From Clostridia bacterium (GTDB lineage Bacteria; Bacillota; Clostridia; HGM11514): 6,371 nucleotides of DNA. Below are positions 5,628-6,371 of this stretch, one piece after another. The translations under genes were made by a program, and so were the position numbers. The notes beneath the pieces are model-generated. The model was not told the origin of the DNA, did no database searches, and was given only the letters and a program-made list of their open reading frames with translations. The stretch's first letter is position 1. Each line of letters opens with the position of its first letter. The stretch lies in NCBI GenBank assembly GCA_900757255.1, contig CAAENE010000051.1, positions 1 to 6,371 of the forward strand, given 5' to 3'.

Positions 5628-5656
5628 AGATTAACAAATTTTTCCAAATTTGTCAA
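5628..5656 (-). promoter_or_regulatory. Candidate promoter and operator of the 78-aa gene
   Basis: Minus-strand TTGACA (5651-5656) is a perfect -35 box, with TAATCT (5628-5633) 17 bases downstream as a weak -10 box. The spacer is almost entirely an inverted repeat, ACAAATTT-TTCC-AAATTTGT on the plus strand (5634-5653), which also overlaps three bases of the -35 box. A dimeric HTH repressor bound there would block polymerase. Linking it to the neighbouring XRE protein is inference. Confidence 0.5.
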
Positions 5657-5679
5657 GTGCAGAACAGTAAAATATAAGT

Positions 5680-5712
5680 AAAAAAGAAGCAGGAGGCAAA
5701 ATCGCCTCCTGC
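5680..5712 (-). terminator. Intrinsic terminator of the XRE gene
   Basis: On the minus strand GCAGGAGGC (5704-5712) pairs with GCCTCCTGC (5689-5697) across a 6-base loop, followed by TTCTTTTTTAC. It begins 9 bases after the XRE stop codon. It is the most classical terminator in the window. Confidence 0.9.
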
Positions 5713-5721
5713 ATGACCGTC

Positions 5722-6042
5722 TTATAATGAAATCACAATTTCTAACAACTGTAAAATAGCTTTTTTCTTTTTTGGTTCACATTTTCTGAGCAGTTCAGAA
5801 AATTCCTTTTCTAAATAGTCCGGTGATTCTATAACAGTGCCAGCAATTAAATACTCTATTTTCGTATCAAGTACAACCGCTAATTCTGATAATAAAAGCA
5901 GATTAGGTTTTGCTTTTCCAACTTCAATTCTACTTATATATTCTGTTGATTTATCTAATTTTTCTCCGAGTTTCTCCTGTGTGAGATTCGCATTATTTCT
6001 TGCTTCTTTTATTCTTCTCCCTATTAATTCATAGTCCACCAT
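5722..6042 (-). CDS. Cro/C1-type (XRE) helix-turn-helix transcriptional regulator
   Basis: The product has 106 residues from the ATG at 6042. The HTH_3 domain spans about 7-66: IGRRIKEARNNANLTQEKL, then GEKLDKSTEYISRIEVGK with the recognition helix near 32-39, then PNLLLLSELAVVLDTKIEYLI. The tail (69-106, EKEFSELLRK and KKKKAILQLLEIV) is a charged helix that probably serves in dimerisation. It is a DNA-binding repressor or activator of the kind found on mobile elements and in accessory islands. I chose the ATG at 6042 because GGGGTG lies 8 bases upstream; a GTG at 6051 would add three residues but lacks a ribosome site. The gene is very AT-rich (15 G/C in 60 bases at 5881-5940), unlike the esterase gene, which suggests transfer. 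It ends at its own terminator. Its target is unknown; the inverted repeat at 5634-5653 and the repeats at 6094-6118 are candidates. Confidence 0.9.
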   Translation of the reverse strand: MVDYELIGRRIKEARNNANLTQEKLGEKLDKSTEYISRIEVGKAKPNLLLLSELAVVLDTKIEYLIAGTVIESPDYLEKEFSELLRKCEPKKKKAILQLLEIVISL

Positions 6043-6093
6043 TACAATCACCCCATGAACTATTATGTCATTATTCTTTAAACAATTTAATGA

Positions 6094-6118
6094 ACCTATA
6101 AGTTAATATTGACCTATA
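6094..6118. promoter_or_regulatory. Direct repeat ACCTATA, candidate operator
   Basis: ACCTATA occurs at 6094-6100 and 6112-6118, 18 bases apart, within longer similar units TGAACCTATA and TTGACCTATA. The second copy overlaps the -35 box of the plus-strand promoter at 6109-6137, and both lie upstream of the XRE gene. The placement fits an autoregulatory site. This rests on position and repetition only. Confidence 0.4.
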
Positions 6119-6137
6119 CGTTCTAATTATGTATAAT
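6109..6137 (+). promoter_or_regulatory. Near-consensus plus-strand promoter with no gene after it
   Basis: TTGACC (6109-6114) and a perfect TATAAT (6132-6137) are 17 bases apart. It points right, away from the XRE gene at 5722-6042 and against the partial XRE gene at 6264. The sequence after it (6138-6200) is AT-rich and has no start codon with a ribosome site. It could drive a short RNA ending near the hairpin at 6201-6238 or an antisense RNA to the partial XRE gene, or be a chance match. Confidence 0.5.
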
Positions 6138-6200
6138 AAAATAGAAAGCTTTTACAAAATTCAAAAATATATCTACTTAAAAAAAGGTATAACAAATAAA

Positions 6201-6238
6201 GCAGATCAATAACAATTTCAAAAATGAAATTGATCTGC
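6201..6238 (-). terminator. Probable terminator of the partial XRE gene
   Basis: GCAGATCAAT (6201-6210) pairs with ATTGATCTGC (6229-6238). An inner TTTC/GAAA pairing (6216-6219 with 6226-6229) is a competing alternative that would leave a bulge. On the minus strand the stem is followed by TTTATTTGTTAT and later a run of seven T. It lies 25 bases after the stop at 6264. On the plus strand it is followed by CCCCCTTTG, a poorer terminator context. Confidence 0.65.
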
Positions 6239-6263
6239 CCCCTTTGTATTCAGTTAGTTAAAA

Positions 6264-6371
6264 TCAATCGTCAAAAAAGTCAAGAAATTTGCTTGCAGGA
6301 ATATCCAGGACATTCGCAATATCAAATAAAGTATCGAGCGAAATCGCTTTACTGATATTCGGCGCTTCAAC
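6264..6371 (-). CDS. C-terminal end of an XRE-type helix-turn-helix regulator (cut by window edge)
   Basis: A minus-strand frame enters from the right edge and ends at a TGA at 6264-6266, giving 35 residues: VEAPNISKAISLDTLF, then DIANVLDIPASKFLDFFDD. This matches the last two helices of an HTH_3/XRE domain, in which S-(L/M)-x-T-L-x-x-I-A-x-(A/V)-L-(G/D)-(V/I)-P is the usual pattern. The DNA-binding helices and the start lie outside the window. As the protein ends just after the HTH, it is probably a short DNA-binding-only regulator. It is in the same direction as the XRE gene at 5722-6042, separated by about 220 bases and a terminator, so the two are probably separate transcription units. 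Confidence 0.75.
   Translation of the reverse strand, partial: VEAPNISKAISLDTLFDIANVLDIPASKFLDFFDD

Noticed and set aside
5837..6034. 65-residue plus-strand frame antisense to the XRE gene
   Set aside because: It is a shadow of the XRE gene, which has clear HTH motifs, a ribosome site and its own terminator.
5345..6042. XRE regulator plus small protein considered as a toxin-antitoxin pair
   Set aside because: A strong terminator and a separate promoter lie between them, and the 78-aa protein shows no toxin motif, so the pairing is not supported.
6224..6355. 43-residue plus-strand frame after the 6109-6137 promoter
   Set aside because: It starts inside a hairpin, has no ribosome site, and runs antisense to the conserved HTH tail.

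Overview
The window looks like a chromosomal segment of a Gram-positive anaerobe of the class Clostridia. Three things suggest this: strong AGGAGG-type ribosome sites, a large exported protein with S-layer homology (SLH) repeats, and a yajC gene beside a TIGR04086/YrzE-type membrane protein, a pairing familiar from Firmicutes. Modular SLH-anchored carbohydrate esterases of this style are typical of plant-polysaccharide degraders in gut or compost Clostridia. That habitat is inference; the species cannot be read from the sequence.

Layout. (1) Positions 1-3819, minus strand: one uninterrupted reading frame of 1273 codons, cut by the left edge. It encodes a signal peptide, a first SGNH/GDSL hydrolase domain, a linker, a golvesin/CBD-like beta domain, an Ig-like domain, a second SGNH domain with a GGS nucleophile motif, a further beta-rich segment, a Ser/Pro/Thr linker and SLH repeats. 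It is best read as a cell-surface deacetylase or esterase of polysaccharides. (2) Positions 3820-4260: an AT-rich divergent intergenic region with a good promoter on each strand and an unexplained terminator-like hairpin between them. (3) Positions 4261-5060, plus strand: yajC (SecDF-YajC translocase accessory), a 38-bp perfect palindrome, then a four-helix membrane protein of the YrzE type. (4) Positions 5061-5340: no convincing gene, but a strong bidirectional terminator and three further inverted repeats in a row, which looks like a structured intergenic repeat element. (5) Positions 5345-6371, minus strand: an accessory-looking cluster of a 78-aa small protein, a Cro/C1-type (XRE) regulator and the tail of a second XRE-type regulator cut by the right edge. 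The first XRE gene is very AT-rich (15 G/C of 60 at 5881-5940, against 35 of 60 at 1441-1500 in the esterase gene), which fits horizontal acquisition.

How the parts relate. The esterase must be exported, and yajC encodes a Sec accessory, but they have separate promoters and nothing shows co-regulation. The XRE genes and the small protein each have their own terminator or promoter signals. An inverted repeat filling the spacer of the small gene's promoter, and direct repeats near a consensus plus-strand promoter at 6109-6137, are plausible operators for the local XRE proteins.

The most unusual items are the two dissimilar SGNH active sites in one SLH protein, the cluster of hairpins at 5126-5295, and the strong plus-strand promoter at 6109-6137 that has no gene after it. 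I found no clear evidence for a new defence system or other wholly new system, and no tRNA, rRNA, CRISPR array or transposase.
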